Positions 37,574-48,023 are shown, counted from the stretch's first letter. The stretch: 64,000 nucleotides of DNA from Cognaticolwellia aestuarii (GCF_002000025.1 NZ_MUZV01000001.1:434001-498000); one strand, 5' to 3'. Made by a program: numbers and translations. The notes: generated by a model not told the origin, from the sequence alone.

Positions 37574-38329
37574 TTGAACCAGCCCGCAATTGTAAAACCC
37601 TGTCACGAAAAAACTTTTCAACAAGGCAATATTTACTGCCAATATGACAGCGATGAAATAACCTCTTTTTTACCAGACATGCTTAACAGTGAATATTGGC
37701 AAGAGAAAAATGCCATTGTTGGCAGTGCACAAGGACGCGGTACCACATGGTTTATCGCGAGCAAAAATGCCGATAACGTTGAGCGTCACTGGGTCTTGCG
37801 TCATTACTATCGCGGGGGCTTAATTGGCAAAGTTATTCATGATCAATACTTATTTACTGGATACAAAAATACTCGTGCAGCGCGTGAGTTTGCCCTGTTA
37901 ACCTCAATGCGTGCCTTAGGTTTGCCAGCGCCCAAACCTATCGCTTTTCGTGTGATGAGACAGGGGTTATTTTACCGTGCTGATTTGCTGTCATCACGTA
38001 TCGATAATGCTCAGGATTTAGTCGGCATGCTTAGTAAAGCACCAATTCGTGGTAGCCTTTGGCAGGAAATAGGCAAAGTAATTAAATCTTTCCATCAACG
38101 GGGAATTTACCATCATGATTTGAATGCTCATAACATTTTAGTTGATGATGCAAATAAGGTTTGGTTGATCGACTTTGATCAAGGTGAGCAACGAGCAAAG
38201 CAAAATCAATGGCCTGAAGAGAATATGGCCAGGTTACTGAGATCTTTTCGCAAAGAACAGCAAAGAGTAACGAACTTTCAGTGGGCTGAAAAAAACTGGC
38301 AAGCGCTATTAAACGGTTACCAGTCTTAA
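37574..38329 (+). CDS. kdkA: 3-deoxy-D-manno-octulosonic acid kinase
   Basis: 251 residues of the KdkA family, phosphorylating Kdo at position 4 in LPS. The kinase-like catalytic loop is 'HHDLNAHNILVD', followed by 'WLIDFDQGE'. N-terminal 'GRGTTWFI' and 'WVLRHYYRGG' fit the family. No ATG is available near the start: TTG at 37574 is the likely codon, with a weak TAGG upstream. It is divergent from the heptosyltransferase gene. Confidence 0.92.
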   Translation: MNQPAIVKPCHEKTFQQGNIYCQYDSDEITSFLPDMLNSEYWQEKNAIVGSAQGRGTTWFIASKNADNVERHWVLRHYYRGGLIGKVIHDQYLFTGYKNTRAAREFALLTSMRALGLPAPKPIAFRVMRQGLFYRADLLSSRIDNAQDLVGMLSKAPIRGSLWQEIGKVIKSFHQRGIYHHDLNAHNILVDDANKVWLIDFDQGEQRAKQNQWPEENMARLLRSFRKEQQRVTNFQWAEKNWQALLNGYQS

Positions 38330-38331
38330 CA

Positions 38332-38356
38332 TTTAAGCGCTTACAACACGCTTAAA
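38332..38356. terminator. Hairpin between kdkA and TetR gene
   Basis: TTTAAGCG (38332-38339) and CGCTTAAA (38349-38356) form a perfect 8-bp stem with a 9-base loop between convergent genes. The U-tract is poor, so the call is modest. Confidence 0.4.
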
Positions 38357-38374
38357 ATACCATTACAAGAAGGC

Positions 38375-39031
38375 TTATTGCGCTGCTAAGCTGTCTTGGC
38401 AGCGTTGACGATACATTGCGCGTGCTTCTAAAAACTCTTCTTTTGCAGAGTCACTGATATAGGGTTGGATAATCACTAAAATTTTCAGTACGCCTTGATA
38501 AAATACAGCATCATTAATTTCATTTTCATTATTTTGCGTTTGATAGAAGCTTAACCAAAAGGTATTTACTAAACGCAAAATACTAACAATATCGGGTAAG
38601 TCTTCGTCTAAAAACTCCATCATATTAGCATCACGTAAAGACATTAATAACTCACTGACGCGTTGTGCAATAAAGCCCTGTACTTCAACATATTTATCAT
38701 GCAATAAGGGGTTTTTTGCCAACAATACCGGTAAGTTGCTGTAAAAAAATCGAAACTTCATTAAGGTTTGAAACACCGCGTCCATATATAAAATAATAGC
38801 ATCAAGTGGTTTCACGTCAGGACTGACTTCAGGCATAGTATCGATCAATAAATTACGTGCATACTCTTCATATATAGACAGAATAATGTCTTCTTTATTG
38901 CGAAAATGATAATAGAGGTTACCAGGGCTGATACCAAGATCGGCAGCAATGTGATTAGTGGTGACATTACGTTCTCCCTGTTCATTAAATAATGCAATGC
39001 TGGCTTGAATTATTTTATCCCGAGTTTTCAT
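38375..39031 (-). CDS. TetR/AcrR-family regulator
   Basis: 218 residues: N-terminal HTH with 'AADLGISPGNLYYHFRNKED' and an all-helical C-terminal ligand domain of unknown specificity. It is divergent from an NTF2-like gene. The intergenic region carries a 27-bp near-perfect palindrome and a 12-bp perfect palindrome, both operator candidates. Confidence 0.88.
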   Translation of the reverse strand: MKTRDKIIQASIALFNEQGERNVTTNHIAADLGISPGNLYYHFRNKEDIILSIYEEYARNLLIDTMPEVSPDVKPLDAIILYMDAVFQTLMKFRFFYSNLPVLLAKNPLLHDKYVEVQGFIAQRVSELLMSLRDANMMEFLDEDLPDIVSILRLVNTFWLSFYQTQNNENEINDAVFYQGVLKILVIIQPYISDSAKEEFLEARAMYRQRCQDSLAAQ

Positions 39032-39094
39032 TGATACTACTTCTTGTATTTGTCGACATATATTTTCACATCATACTATCAAAATTAACTAACA

Positions 39095-39146
39095 TTAAAG
39101 TATTTCGAGTAAATACTTTAAGTAACATTAATGTTGACAGCTGTCA
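39095..39146. promoter_or_regulatory. Two palindromic operator candidates between TetR and NTF2-like genes
   Basis: TTAAAGTATTT (39095-39105) and AAATACTTTAA (39111-39121) form a perfect 11-bp inverted repeat around CGAGT. Downstream lies a perfect 12-bp palindrome TGACAGCTGTCA (39135-39146), overlapping a TTGACA that could be a -35. TetR-family repressors bind such sites and usually repress themselves and the divergent gene. Confidence 0.6.
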
Positions 39147-39202
39147 GATTTGACGGCATCTTAACTAACAATGAATAAAAATCAATCAAAAGGACGAGAA
39201 AA

Positions 39203-39595
39203 ATGCTTAATAATTGGCACACCATGATTAAAAACAAGCAAGTTGATCAAGTATCAACGTTACTTGCAGACAACGTGACCTTGTTTTCACCTGTTATTCA
39301 TACACCGATACAAGGTCAACAGATGGTCAGCATGTATTTAACCGCAGCTTTTCATACTTTTTTAAATGGTACCTTTAACTACGATAGAGAATTTATTGCA
39401 GATAATGCTGCCGTATTAGAGTTCTCCTTAAACATCGACGGTATCGATATCAACGGTATTGACATGATCACGTGGAATGAAGAGGGGAAAATTACCGAGT
39501 TTAAAGTCATGATCCGCCCATACAAGGCACTCAATATGATTAATGACCAAATGACCGCCATGTTGGCAACGCTACAACAACAAGCCGTCAAGTAA
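39203..39595 (+). CDS. NTF2-like (SnoaL-fold) protein
   Basis: 130 residues of the NTF2-like superfamily: a helical start 'MIKNKQVDQVSTLLADNV', then a strand-rich cone-shaped fold with 'EFSLNIDGIDINGIDMI' and 'GKITEFKVMIRPYKAL'. Such proteins bind small hydrophobic ligands or act as isomerases; no active-site residue can be assigned. An AAGGA lies upstream of its ATG. The divergent TetR gene probably controls it. Confidence 0.78.
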   Translation: MLNNWHTMIKNKQVDQVSTLLADNVTLFSPVIHTPIQGQQMVSMYLTAAFHTFLNGTFNYDREFIADNAAVLEFSLNIDGIDINGIDMITWNEEGKITEFKVMIRPYKALNMINDQMTAMLATLQQQAVK

Positions 39596-39633
39596 GATAG
39601 CTTTGAATTTAGGTTGCGGGGCATTTACAATAA

Positions 39634-40158
<525 letters not shown>

Positions 40159-40256
40159 TTACCGTAAACAAGACTAGTTAGCAATATCTCAGCGTAAAAT
40201 ATAACGTTAGCTATATAAATTGTAGAGGTTATAAAGCTAGATAAATGACCAAAAGT

Positions 40257-40280
40257 GCGCTCACTCTGTGCGGTGAGCGC
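40257..40280. terminator. Hairpin between coaD and the 107-aa gene
   Basis: GCGCTCAC (40257-40264) and GTGAGCGC (40273-40280) form a perfect GC-rich 8-bp stem between convergent genes; no U-tract is visible on the plus strand. Confidence 0.5.
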
Positions 40281-40314
40281 TGATGGCATACCTGCAAAAA
40301 TCCCCTTCTACACG

Positions 40315-40638
40315 CTAGCGATGTTTGCCATGCTTATTCTTCATGCTCGCCACTTTACGCGCTATAGCCAATAGCTCTGGTGAAATATCATCAGCGCCAT
40401 CTTTAATTAATTTACTGACATCGCCAGACGAGAAAAATGAACCTCGTTCTGATTTAACACCAAGTGAACGAACAAAATCTTTAGTTTTTCCGGTACTACA
40501 GGTGTCAATATACTTAAAAATAACTTGCTCATTAAAGCTTTGCGGCTGCTCTTTTAATGTTGCAATATCTTTTGTCAGTGCGGCAATTTCAGCTTCTAAA
40601 TTCGCAATAAGTTCGGCAATATTTTCGTAGGGTTTCAT
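40315..40638 (-). CDS. Small hypothetical coiled-coil protein
   Basis: 107 residues. An N-terminal Leu/Ala/Glu heptad helix (about 1-35, 'LIANLEAEIAALTKDIA') is followed by a small domain with 'ERGSFFSSGDVSKLI' and a basic tail 'KNKHGKHR'. No known domain is recognised. The codon usage and SD-like context look native. It is convergent with coaD. Confidence 0.6.
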   Translation of the reverse strand: MKPYENIAELIANLEAEIAALTKDIATLKEQPQSFNEQVIFKYIDTCSTGKTKDFVRSLGVKSERGSFFSSGDVSKLIKDGADDISPELLAIARKVASMKNKHGKHR

Positions 40639-41044
40639 ACTGTTGTTTGGCTCTTAACAAATAGGGGCTGATAATATCAAAAAACGTTGACCAAAAAGCC
40701 AACGTTATTGTTTTCATCAGATTTAAGGGTTTATTATAACGTGAATGCTAAAGAGTAAATAGCGCTAGCTTTTGCTATCGCCCCTGATTCATTATCGGTT
40801 TGCTGGCATCAAGAAAAAATCATTAATACTTGAGATGAAAAATGTGCCGATGTTTAGCTAGCTTTAAACACAGTTAATGCTTACTCAGCTTAAATAACAC
40901 CACCAATACAGCGGCTCTATTATCATGTAAAACAAAGTAGTGATTACATTTTTTATCAATATGCTAAGAATAATAAAAGTAATATCAACAAGTAATGTAA
41001 AATTCTCATTTCATTCTTACCTGTCTACTACCTTGGAGTTAACG
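40639..41044. other. Upstream region of the methyltransferase gene
   Basis: A stem AACGTTG (40683-40689) / CAACGTT (40700-40706) lies near the start of the 107-aa gene's leader. Weak in-frame start codons at 40940 and 40961 precede the chosen TTG of the next gene. No other feature was seen. Confidence 0.4.
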
Positions 41045-41608
41045 TTGAAAACGTTCGATATTTTACTACTGATTTTTGTCGCCATTATCGCCCTTTCATT
41101 GATTTACCATACCGTGAAGCTAGGCATATCGCCGATGCCAAGCTCAAATACGGCTTATCAAGCAATGCTAGCGCTTGTTAATAACACGGGCACAGGAACG
41201 GTTATTGATTTAGGCAGTGGCTGGGGAAATTTTGTTGTTCGTTTAGCCAAGTCTCAACCACAAAGGCAGGTCATTGGCTATGAGCTTTCTTTTATGCCTT
41301 GGATTGTCTCAGTCGGACTAAAAAAACTGTTACGCTTACAAAATTTACATTTGTACAGAAAAGACTTTTTTAGTGAAAACTTAGCAAAAGCGTCAGTATT
41401 AGTATGCTACTTACACCCTGAAGCGATGACGAAAGTAGCTGAAAAACTTAGCCAAGAACAACCCCAAATAGACTTTTTGATCAGTAATAACTTTGCTTTA
41501 CCGACAGCGAAGGCAAGTAAAAAGATCACCTTAGATGACTTTTATAAATCACCAATTTACCTGTACAAAATGCCGAAAAAAAGTAGTCAGAGTATACGCC
41601 AACATTAA
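41045..41608 (+). CDS. Membrane-anchored class I SAM methyltransferase
   Basis: About 187 residues from TTG 41045, chosen because GGAG lies six bases upstream; GTG 40940 and ATG 40961 would add up to 35 residues. An N-terminal helix ('ILLLIFVAIIALSLIYH') is followed by a Rossmann-type SAM domain with motif I 'VIDLGSGWGNFVVRLA' and an acidic post-I 'YELS'. The methyl acceptor is unknown. Confidence 0.75.
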   Translation: MKTFDILLLIFVAIIALSLIYHTVKLGISPMPSSNTAYQAMLALVNNTGTGTVIDLGSGWGNFVVRLAKSQPQRQVIGYELSFMPWIVSVGLKKLLRLQNLHLYRKDFFSENLAKASVLVCYLHPEAMTKVAEKLSQEQPQIDFLISNNFALPTAKASKKITLDDFYKSPIYLYKMPKKSSQSIRQH

Positions 41609-41626
41609 AGTTACTTAGCAGCTTTG

Positions 41627-42493
41627 TTATTTTTTAGGCGCTTTTTTAGTTGGTGATTTTTTCTTAGGTTTTACTACCGGCATAACCTGACATTGTGGGC
41701 AAAATACTGAACTGCGATTCGATTGACGAATTTCTTCCAATACGCTTTGGCAACCATCGCACTTTTCACCTGCTCGGCCGTAAACAAAAAGCTTTTGCGC
41801 AAAATAGCCTGGCTTACCATCAGCTTGAGTAAAGTCTTTTAACGTTGTGCCACCTTGTTCAATTGCCGCTGCTAATACTTGCTTAATAATATCAGTGAGT
41901 TCGTTAAACTTTTCTTCGCTAATACTATTCACTAAGGTTGCAGGATGAATACTGGCAATAAATAACGCCTCATTAGCATAAATATTACCGACCCCCACCA
42001 CAACATGGTTATCCATTAAAAAAGTCTTGATTGGCACTTTCCGATTACCTGCTTTAGTAAATAAATGCCCATAGGCAAAATCATCGGTCAGCGGCTCTGG
42101 GCCTAATTTGGTGAGTAGGCCCTGCAAATCCTGATGTTCTGGAAACCAAAGTACCGCGCCGAAACGGCGAGGATCATTAAGCCGCAACATTTTGCCGTTA
42201 TCGAACAGCATTTCAAAATGATCATGCTTAATGTCGGGAGTATCTTGCTCTAAAATACGCACCGAGCCTGACATACCTAAATGCAGTAATAAGGTGCCGT
42301 TAGAAAACCTCAACAGCAGATATTTTGAACGACGCTCTATTTTTTCTAAGGTTTTTCCTACCACACTATGTACTTCATCAGGTATCGGCCAACGTAATTT
42401 GGCATTACGCACCACTACGTCTGCAACTTTCTGCCCAGCAATATGCGGTGTTATGCCTAAACGACACACTTCTACTTCGGGTAACTCTGGCAT
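41627..42493 (-). CDS. mutM: Formamidopyrimidine-DNA glycosylase
   Basis: Base-excision repair enzyme removing 8-oxoguanine and formamidopyrimidines. The ATG at 42493 is certain because it yields 'MPELPEVEV' with the catalytic Pro2 and Glu3; 12 codons upstream in the frame are not used. 'LLHLGMSGSVRI', 'DPRRFGAVLW' and a C-terminal zinc finger with two CxxC pairs are intact. A Lys-rich tail ('KPKKKSPTKKAPKK') extends past the finger. Confidence 0.96.
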   Translation of the reverse strand: MPELPEVEVCRLGITPHIAGQKVADVVVRNAKLRWPIPDEVHSVVGKTLEKIERRSKYLLLRFSNGTLLLHLGMSGSVRILEQDTPDIKHDHFEMLFDNGKMLRLNDPRRFGAVLWFPEHQDLQGLLTKLGPEPLTDDFAYGHLFTKAGNRKVPIKTFLMDNHVVVGVGNIYANEALFIASIHPATLVNSISEEKFNELTDIIKQVLAAAIEQGGTTLKDFTQADGKPGYFAQKLFVYGRAGEKCDGCQSVLEEIRQSNRSSVFCPQCQVMPVVKPKKKSPTKKAPKK

Positions 42494-42515
42494 CTTAAAA
42501 TAAGTCCTATTGAGG

Positions 42516-43400
42516 CTAGTTTTCTGCACTCGCCATACGCGCTACCAGCGCATTAGCAAAACGTTGTGGCGAAGCGGCATCCATATTGAAATATAGTGAT
42601 GGCTCAATTAATTCAGCTTCCATCAGTGCGAAGCTGTCTTGATAGCGAACAAAATCTATACGCGCATACAGTAACTCACCATGGAGTTTACTAATCGCGT
42701 GCATCGTTTTATTTGCTGCCGCTTCCAATACTGGCTCAGGTATTACAGAGAGCAAACCACCGCCGTGCTCTTCTTGTACTCGAAAATCACCTTTAGCTGG
42801 TGTTTTTAATATTGCATGACTAAATACACCATTAAAGTAGAACAAAGAGAATTCACCTTCTTGGCAAATATCCGCCATAAAAGGTTGCACCATCAACTCA
42901 CGATGAGCAAATGCCGCCTTTAGCTCGGCCACTTTATCTTGATAATTGTCCTGAGTTAACCAAAAGGTATTATCAGCATTAGCACTAACTCGTGGTTTTA
43001 ATACGATTTGCTCAGTATAAAAATGTGAAAAGTAATCGGCAAGGTTGTCAGCATTAAAAGTCTCTGGCCATAATGTCGGTACAATAGTCACGCCATCAGC
43101 CTCTAGTTGCGTTAAGTAAATTTTATTAATATTCCACTGCACAACCGCTAAGCTATTTTCTAATCGAGCACTTGACTGTTCAATGCTCTCAAGTACCTTA
43201 ACAAAGCTCGCCATATCGTCTTGATAATCCCACGGACTACGAATAACCACCACGTCATAATCTGACCAATGCACCGCGCTGTTACGCCACGACACAAGTT
43301 CTGTTTGCCATCCTAACGCTAACATAGGCTGATCAATTAAGTCATCATACGCTTCAAAGTCAGCTAAGCTGTCCATGGATAAAATTGCACATTTTCTCAT
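42516..43400 (-). CDS. ATP-grasp enzyme (DcsG/glutathione-synthetase-like)
   Basis: 294 residues: an N-terminal domain with 'VVIRSPWDYQDDM', then an ATP-grasp fold with 'IVLKPRVSANADNTFWL', 'LMVQPFMADICQEGEFSLFYFN' parts and metal-site 'YARIDFV...LMEAELIEPSLYF'. These are ATP-dependent carboxylate-amine/thiol ligases; the substrate is unknown. It lies 22 bp upstream of mutM on the same strand. Confidence 0.78.
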   Translation of the reverse strand: MRKCAILSMDSLADFEAYDDLIDQPMLALGWQTELVSWRNSAVHWSDYDVVVIRSPWDYQDDMASFVKVLESIEQSSARLENSLAVVQWNINKIYLTQLEADGVTIVPTLWPETFNADNLADYFSHFYTEQIVLKPRVSANADNTFWLTQDNYQDKVAELKAAFAHRELMVQPFMADICQEGEFSLFYFNGVFSHAILKTPAKGDFRVQEEHGGGLLSVIPEPVLEAAANKTMHAISKLHGELLYARIDFVRYQDSFALMEAELIEPSLYFNMDAASPQRFANALVARMASAEN

Positions 43401-43441
43401 AATTTTACGCTCTCATTGGGCTGTAATAGCTATTAAACCGG

Positions 43442-43942
43442 CTAATTAGCAAAAATCTCTTGTGGAAATAGCTGACCATACATCTCGATAGGTAACGCCA
43501 GCCATTGTTGTGTGTTTTGATTAAAAACCAGTAGTTGCTGTTCAGTAGCATAGACATTTAACTGCAAAGGTTGTGGTTGTCCGGCAATATCTAAGGTCAC
43601 ATTCAAGGCAAATTGTCGGTCAATTTCTGGGGCTTGCATCATAAGCTCTCCACTACTTTGCTGCCACGACATCATCATTTGCTCCAATGCTTGGCCAGCA
43701 ATACTCGCTGGACGTGCTCGCCATGTACGAGCAATGCGCTCAACGAGTACGACATTCTCTATCGACAACGTCAGTACCACTTGATTTTCCCCAAGGATAG
43801 CCAACGCTTGATTGGCATGTATATCCACTTGCTCAGCATCGGGCGAGTAGGTATTTTTATTCACCACATTAATAAGTAAAATGAAGCCCATAACCACAAA
43901 AATAATGACATTATTCCAACCGGATTTTGATAATTTAATCAT
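43442..43942 (-). CDS. Membrane-anchored hypothetical protein
   Basis: 166 residues with one N-terminal helix ('VIIFVVMGFILLINVV') and a periplasmic domain that is Gln-rich and beta-prone ('LNVTLDIAGQPQPLQLNVY'). No family is recognised. It sits just upstream of the ATP-grasp gene on the same strand and may share its transcript. Confidence 0.65.
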   Translation of the reverse strand: MIKLSKSGWNNVIIFVVMGFILLINVVNKNTYSPDAEQVDIHANQALAILGENQVVLTLSIENVVLVERIARTWRARPASIAGQALEQMMMSWQQSSGELMMQAPEIDRQFALNVTLDIAGQPQPLQLNVYATEQQLLVFNQNTQQWLALPIEMYGQLFPQEIFAN

Positions 43943-44054
43943 GAGACAACACTAGATTTTTAAATAGGGGATTATCATACGAAAAAATTGAGCTTATTTG
44001 TACTTAGCTTTACACTAATCGCAATAATAAAAAGCACTTAGCATAAGGCTACCT

Positions 44055-45797
44055 ATGAAACTGAAACAATTCACTATCAGCGCATTAATGCTCTGCAGCT
44101 TATTAACAACAATTAATGCAACTGCCGAACCCGCCAGTAAACAATTGAATCAACTCCTTAATGAGCATTGGAAAACAGCCAATAAAGAACAAATATTCTT
44201 TCGTAAAGACCCCGATGCTTTTCGTATGAATGGAAAGTTGCCCGAAATGTCACAAAAAGGCCGAGAGCGTAGAGCAAAATACAATAGTGAATTGTTAACG
44301 CGTATTGCCACTATTGATGTTAATGAACTATCGCCGGCTGAACAAGTAACCTATCGCCTATTTAAATATGAGCGTCAAGCCGAAGCAAAAAGCTACCAAT
44401 TTCAAGATCATTTATATCCGTTAACTTACTATGCTGGCTTTCATAGTTATTTTGCTGGCGCACCAGCAAATATGTCTTTTTTAACCGAAGAAGATTATAG
44501 TAATTACTTACTCAGTCTTGCTGATTATCCACGTTACAATCAAGAACATATTATCGATCTCAAGCAAGCGATTACTTTAGGCCACACCCACTATTGTGAA
44601 AGCTTTAAAGGTTATGAAAAATCGATCAGCAAGCACCTAGTTGAACATGTTGAAGACAGCGTTTTTTACGCGCCAATGTTAACAATGCCAAAAGCCATTT
44701 CAGCGGCGCAACAAACAAAATATCGTCAGCAAGTTAAAACCTTAATTACTGATAGCGTATTACCCCAATACCAAGCTTTTTATGACTTTTTCACCCAAGA
44801 ATATATGGCTAACTGTCGAACAACCGCGGGCATCAGTAGCGTTAAAGGTGGCGATGACTATTATCAATACTTAATCGAATATTACACGACAACCCAATTA
44901 TCAGCAGACGAAATTCACCAAATCGGGTTAGACGAAGTGGGCCGTATTCGCCAAGAAATGCAGCAAATTATCAACGCAGCTGGCTTTAAAGGCGAGTTTA
45001 AAGACTTTATTCAATTTTTGCGTACCGACAAGCAGTTTTATACCGATAGTGCAATGGATATGTTAGAGAAGGCCAGCTATATCACTCGTAAAATGGCTGC
45101 TCAGCTGCCCAAATGGTTTTCAGTATTGCCACGTTCTACCTTTGATATTAAGTCAAGCCCGAACGGCGGTGCTTATTATGTTGCCTCTGATGGCAGTGGT
45201 ACAACACCCGGCACTTATTTTTTAGAAACCCAAAACTTAAGCAGCCAGCCGCTATATACCTTAGAAGCACTGACTTTTCATGAAGCCGAACCTGGTCACC
45301 ATCTACAAAGTGCCATCGCTCAAGAAGTTGAAATGGCTGAGTTTCGTAAAACCCTCTACCATTCAGCTTATGGTGAAGGCTGGGGACTATATTCAGAACG
45401 TTTAGCTAAAGAGATGGGCTTTTACCAAAACCCCTACAGTGATTTTGGTCGTTTAACTTACGAAGCTTGGCGAGCCTGTCGGTTAGTGGTTGATACTGGT
45501 ATTCACGCTAAAGGCTGGACTCGACAACAGGCGATTGATTATTTAGCCGAGAATACGGCACTTAGTATGGCTGACGTTATTGGTCAAATTGATCGCTATA
45601 TTACTTGGCCAGCACAAGCATTGTCATACAAAATTGGCGAAATAAAAATTCGTCAACTGCGTGCTAAAGCTGAACAAGCCTTAGGTAGTAAGTTCGATAT
45701 TAGAGCGTTTCATGATCAAATGCTGAAAAATGGTAGCCTGCCAATGGCTTTACTTGAAGAGTTAACAATGGATTGGATAAAACAGCAAAAAATATAA
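44055..45797 (+). CDS. DUF885-family putative metallopeptidase
   Basis: 580 residues with signal peptide ('LMLCSLLTTINATA'). Family signature 'TFHEAEPGHHLQ' is a zinc-type HExxxxGHH motif. 'SAYGEGWGLYSERLAKEMG' and 'YKIGEIKIRQLRAKAE' are other conserved blocks. DUF885 proteins are predicted exported peptidases of unclear substrate. It is monocistronic. Confidence 0.88.
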   Translation: MKLKQFTISALMLCSLLTTINATAEPASKQLNQLLNEHWKTANKEQIFFRKDPDAFRMNGKLPEMSQKGRERRAKYNSELLTRIATIDVNELSPAEQVTYRLFKYERQAEAKSYQFQDHLYPLTYYAGFHSYFAGAPANMSFLTEEDYSNYLLSLADYPRYNQEHIIDLKQAITLGHTHYCESFKGYEKSISKHLVEHVEDSVFYAPMLTMPKAISAAQQTKYRQQVKTLITDSVLPQYQAFYDFFTQEYMANCRTTAGISSVKGGDDYYQYLIEYYTTTQLSADEIHQIGLDEVGRIRQEMQQIINAAGFKGEFKDFIQFLRTDKQFYTDSAMDMLEKASYITRKMAAQLPKWFSVLPRSTFDIKSSPNGGAYYVASDGSGTTPGTYFLETQNLSSQPLYTLEALTFHEAEPGHHLQSAIAQEVEMAEFRKTLYHSAYGEGWGLYSERLAKEMGFYQNPYSDFGRLTYEAWRACRLVVDTGIHAKGWTRQQAIDYLAENTALSMADVIGQIDRYITWPAQALSYKIGEIKIRQLRAKAEQALGSKFDIRAFHDQMLKNGSLPMALLEELTMDWIKQQKI

Positions 45798-45825
45798 TGT
45801 CCAAAGCATCGATAGTCATCAAACC

Positions 45826-45852
45826 GGAGAAAATGCCTACCGTACTTTCTCC
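45826..45852. terminator. Weak hairpin after the DUF885 gene
   Basis: GGAGAAA (45826-45832) and TTTCTCC (45846-45852) form a 7-bp stem with a 13-base loop, followed by TTGTTT. A plausible terminator for the plus-strand gene, but weak. Confidence 0.4.
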
Positions 45853-45914
45853 TTGTTTAATGGCTAAAACCTCCTTGAAATATCATGTTGAGCTTTAAGA
45901 GATAAGTTGCATTA

Positions 45915-47753
45915 CTACTCTCTTGTGTTCAGGGGATGAAACAATACTCGTTTATTATTTGCCGTTAGCAGTTCCGCTTTTACCACTTGTTCATCATGCG
46001 TTAGAGTGATCAAGCCAATACCACTTTGGTTGACTAAAGTATTTCGTTGCGCCTGATCTGGCTTACGCACTTGTATTTTCATACGGCGGCGTTTAGTAAA
46101 CCAATTCAATGGTGAACGACTACCATATAAATAACGATTCAAGCGCTCTAACCATTTCAGTAAGCCACTAGGAAATTGATTTTTGATACCACTAGCCGTG
46201 ATCTGAAAAATTCGCGAGCTATTGCGTCTAAACCTATGGGTAACTTCGTAAAAAAAGGAATAATGTACGTCACCAGATAAAATAATAAAATCTGGTGGTG
46301 TTTTATGATGGCGAAAAATATTGAGCATGACATTAGCGGTACCAGAATGTGCCATCCAGTTCTCAGCATCAACCACTAAAGGCAAGCCGATAAAGGTGAA
46401 AATTCGTTGAATGGCTTCAATCATTTTGACACCATAAATAGGCGCAGGTGAAACTAATATTACCTCTGGCTCATTAATCAACTCTTGCTGTAACTCAGAC
46501 AATGCCTCCCAATCCATTAAACCTGAGGGCTTGTTAGCATTACTTTCAGAGCGCCAACGTTGAGTTCTCGTATCTAGGACAATAACTTTAGGGCTAGTTG
46601 CTAAGCTATAGTGCCACTGATCCCAAGCCAACAGGACATCAATCAATTGCTCTTGCTGCAAATAACCATTATCAGTGAAGTAATTGTTAGCCTCTTGATT
46701 TAATTCAATAAATTTATCGGGGGCATTACCCCAACCTTGACATAACCAATAACCGATTAAGGCATTGCCAATAATCTGCTTAGAAAACGGGTGCTGGTAC
46801 GCGGCTTCTTCCCAACCTCGGGTTAAATTCCAATCATCGGTAATATCATGGTCATCAAAAATCATATAGCTTGGGATATGCGCTAATGCTCGCCCAACAG
46901 CTGATAAGCCCGCCGAAAATTGTTCAATAGTTTTGCTTTCAATACCATATTTTTCGGCAAAGGGCTCTGCCACGCGATGTGAGGTTAAGTCCACCAAACG
47001 CCACATCATTGGTGACCACGTTAATAAATACATTGCAAAGACTTCTGCTAAGGTGACTAAATGATTTTTAGCATTAACCGAAGTAAATATCGGCTTTTTA
47101 CTGGCAGAGAATATTTTTTCATAAACCGCTTTATTGACATCATTTTTCGGCAGTAGTTGATCTCGTTGATAGTAACAAAAAGGGCTAGCAAACAGCTCAT
47201 CACTTGAGCTAACAACCGTACCTTGCCAAGTTTCATCATATAGCCCTAATAGCTCAATAACCTGATGAATAGCCACCAACATAGGGCCAGCAACATCGTC
47301 AGCATAAATTTGGTCACCTGACATCATTAACATCGCAGGCCGTAATTGCCCATCATTAATTGAATTTGCAATCACGTTATCCACTTGAACTAAACCATCT
47401 GCGCTATCGAAATGCGGCTTTCGACAAGAGCCATGTAGTATCTGCTGAAGGTCAGATTTAATCATAAAATTAGGATATTTCTGCCCAGCATACAGCAATT
47501 CAGGCATTAACTCAGTCAACAATTGCTGCTGCTCACCAGTACCAAAAATAAAGTTATAAGAGAGTAAAGTATTAAGTGGTAAAGCGTCTTGAAAGTTTAT
47601 TGAGATTAAGTTTATAAAAGCTTGTTCACCAATACGTACTTGCTGGTTTTGTCGACAATCTAACGCCATATCAGCTAATAACGTCCGTTCATCTTCAGCA
47701 TATAATTGAAACTGCAGCTGATAAGCTTGCCTAGTCACTAACCAAAAGGTCAA
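45915..47753 (-). CDS. PhoD-family metallophosphatase
   Basis: About 612 residues of a PhoD-type phosphatase: 'MLMMSGDQIYADD', 'MIFDDHDITDDWNL', 'VIVLDTRTQRW' and 'IILSGDVHYSFFY' are the metal-binding blocks. No signal peptide is visible, unlike secreted Tat-type PhoD. The frame has no ATG; TTG 47753 is used, though the frame stays open upstream and the start is uncertain. Substrate unknown. Confidence 0.83.
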   Translation of the reverse strand: MTFWLVTRQAYQLQFQLYAEDERTLLADMALDCRQNQQVRIGEQAFINLISINFQDALPLNTLLSYNFIFGTGEQQQLLTELMPELLYAGQKYPNFMIKSDLQQILHGSCRKPHFDSADGLVQVDNVIANSINDGQLRPAMLMMSGDQIYADDVAGPMLVAIHQVIELLGLYDETWQGTVVSSSDELFASPFCYYQRDQLLPKNDVNKAVYEKIFSASKKPIFTSVNAKNHLVTLAEVFAMYLLTWSPMMWRLVDLTSHRVAEPFAEKYGIESKTIEQFSAGLSAVGRALAHIPSYMIFDDHDITDDWNLTRGWEEAAYQHPFSKQIIGNALIGYWLCQGWGNAPDKFIELNQEANNYFTDNGYLQQEQLIDVLLAWDQWHYSLATSPKVIVLDTRTQRWRSESNANKPSGLMDWEALSELQQELINEPEVILVSPAPIYGVKMIEAIQRIFTFIGLPLVVDAENWMAHSGTANVMLNIFRHHKTPPDFIILSGDVHYSFFYEVTHRFRRNSSRIFQITASGIKNQFPSGLLKWLERLNRYLYGSRSPLNWFTKRRRMKIQVRKPDQAQRNTLVNQSGIGLITLTHDEQVVKAELLTANNKRVLFHPLNTRE

Positions 47754-48023
47754 TTGATGTTGGCTAACGTGCCTAACAATAGGTCCGGCTATAATGCTTG
47801 GAATAGATTGACAAGTACTGATAATAACTCCGAAATAAACGTATATTGGCTTTAATAACCCCTTAAAAACTGGCTAAAAGCGCTTTATTCTTTGCTCTCA
47901 GTGTATATCAGATAAAAATGTCATGGCAACTTTCACCAAAAAGAGAAAAGTAAGCAAATATAAATTTACCTGTGGTATTACCGTATAAAGGTAAGGAAGG
48001 GCTACGTTATTTTCTTTAGGCAA

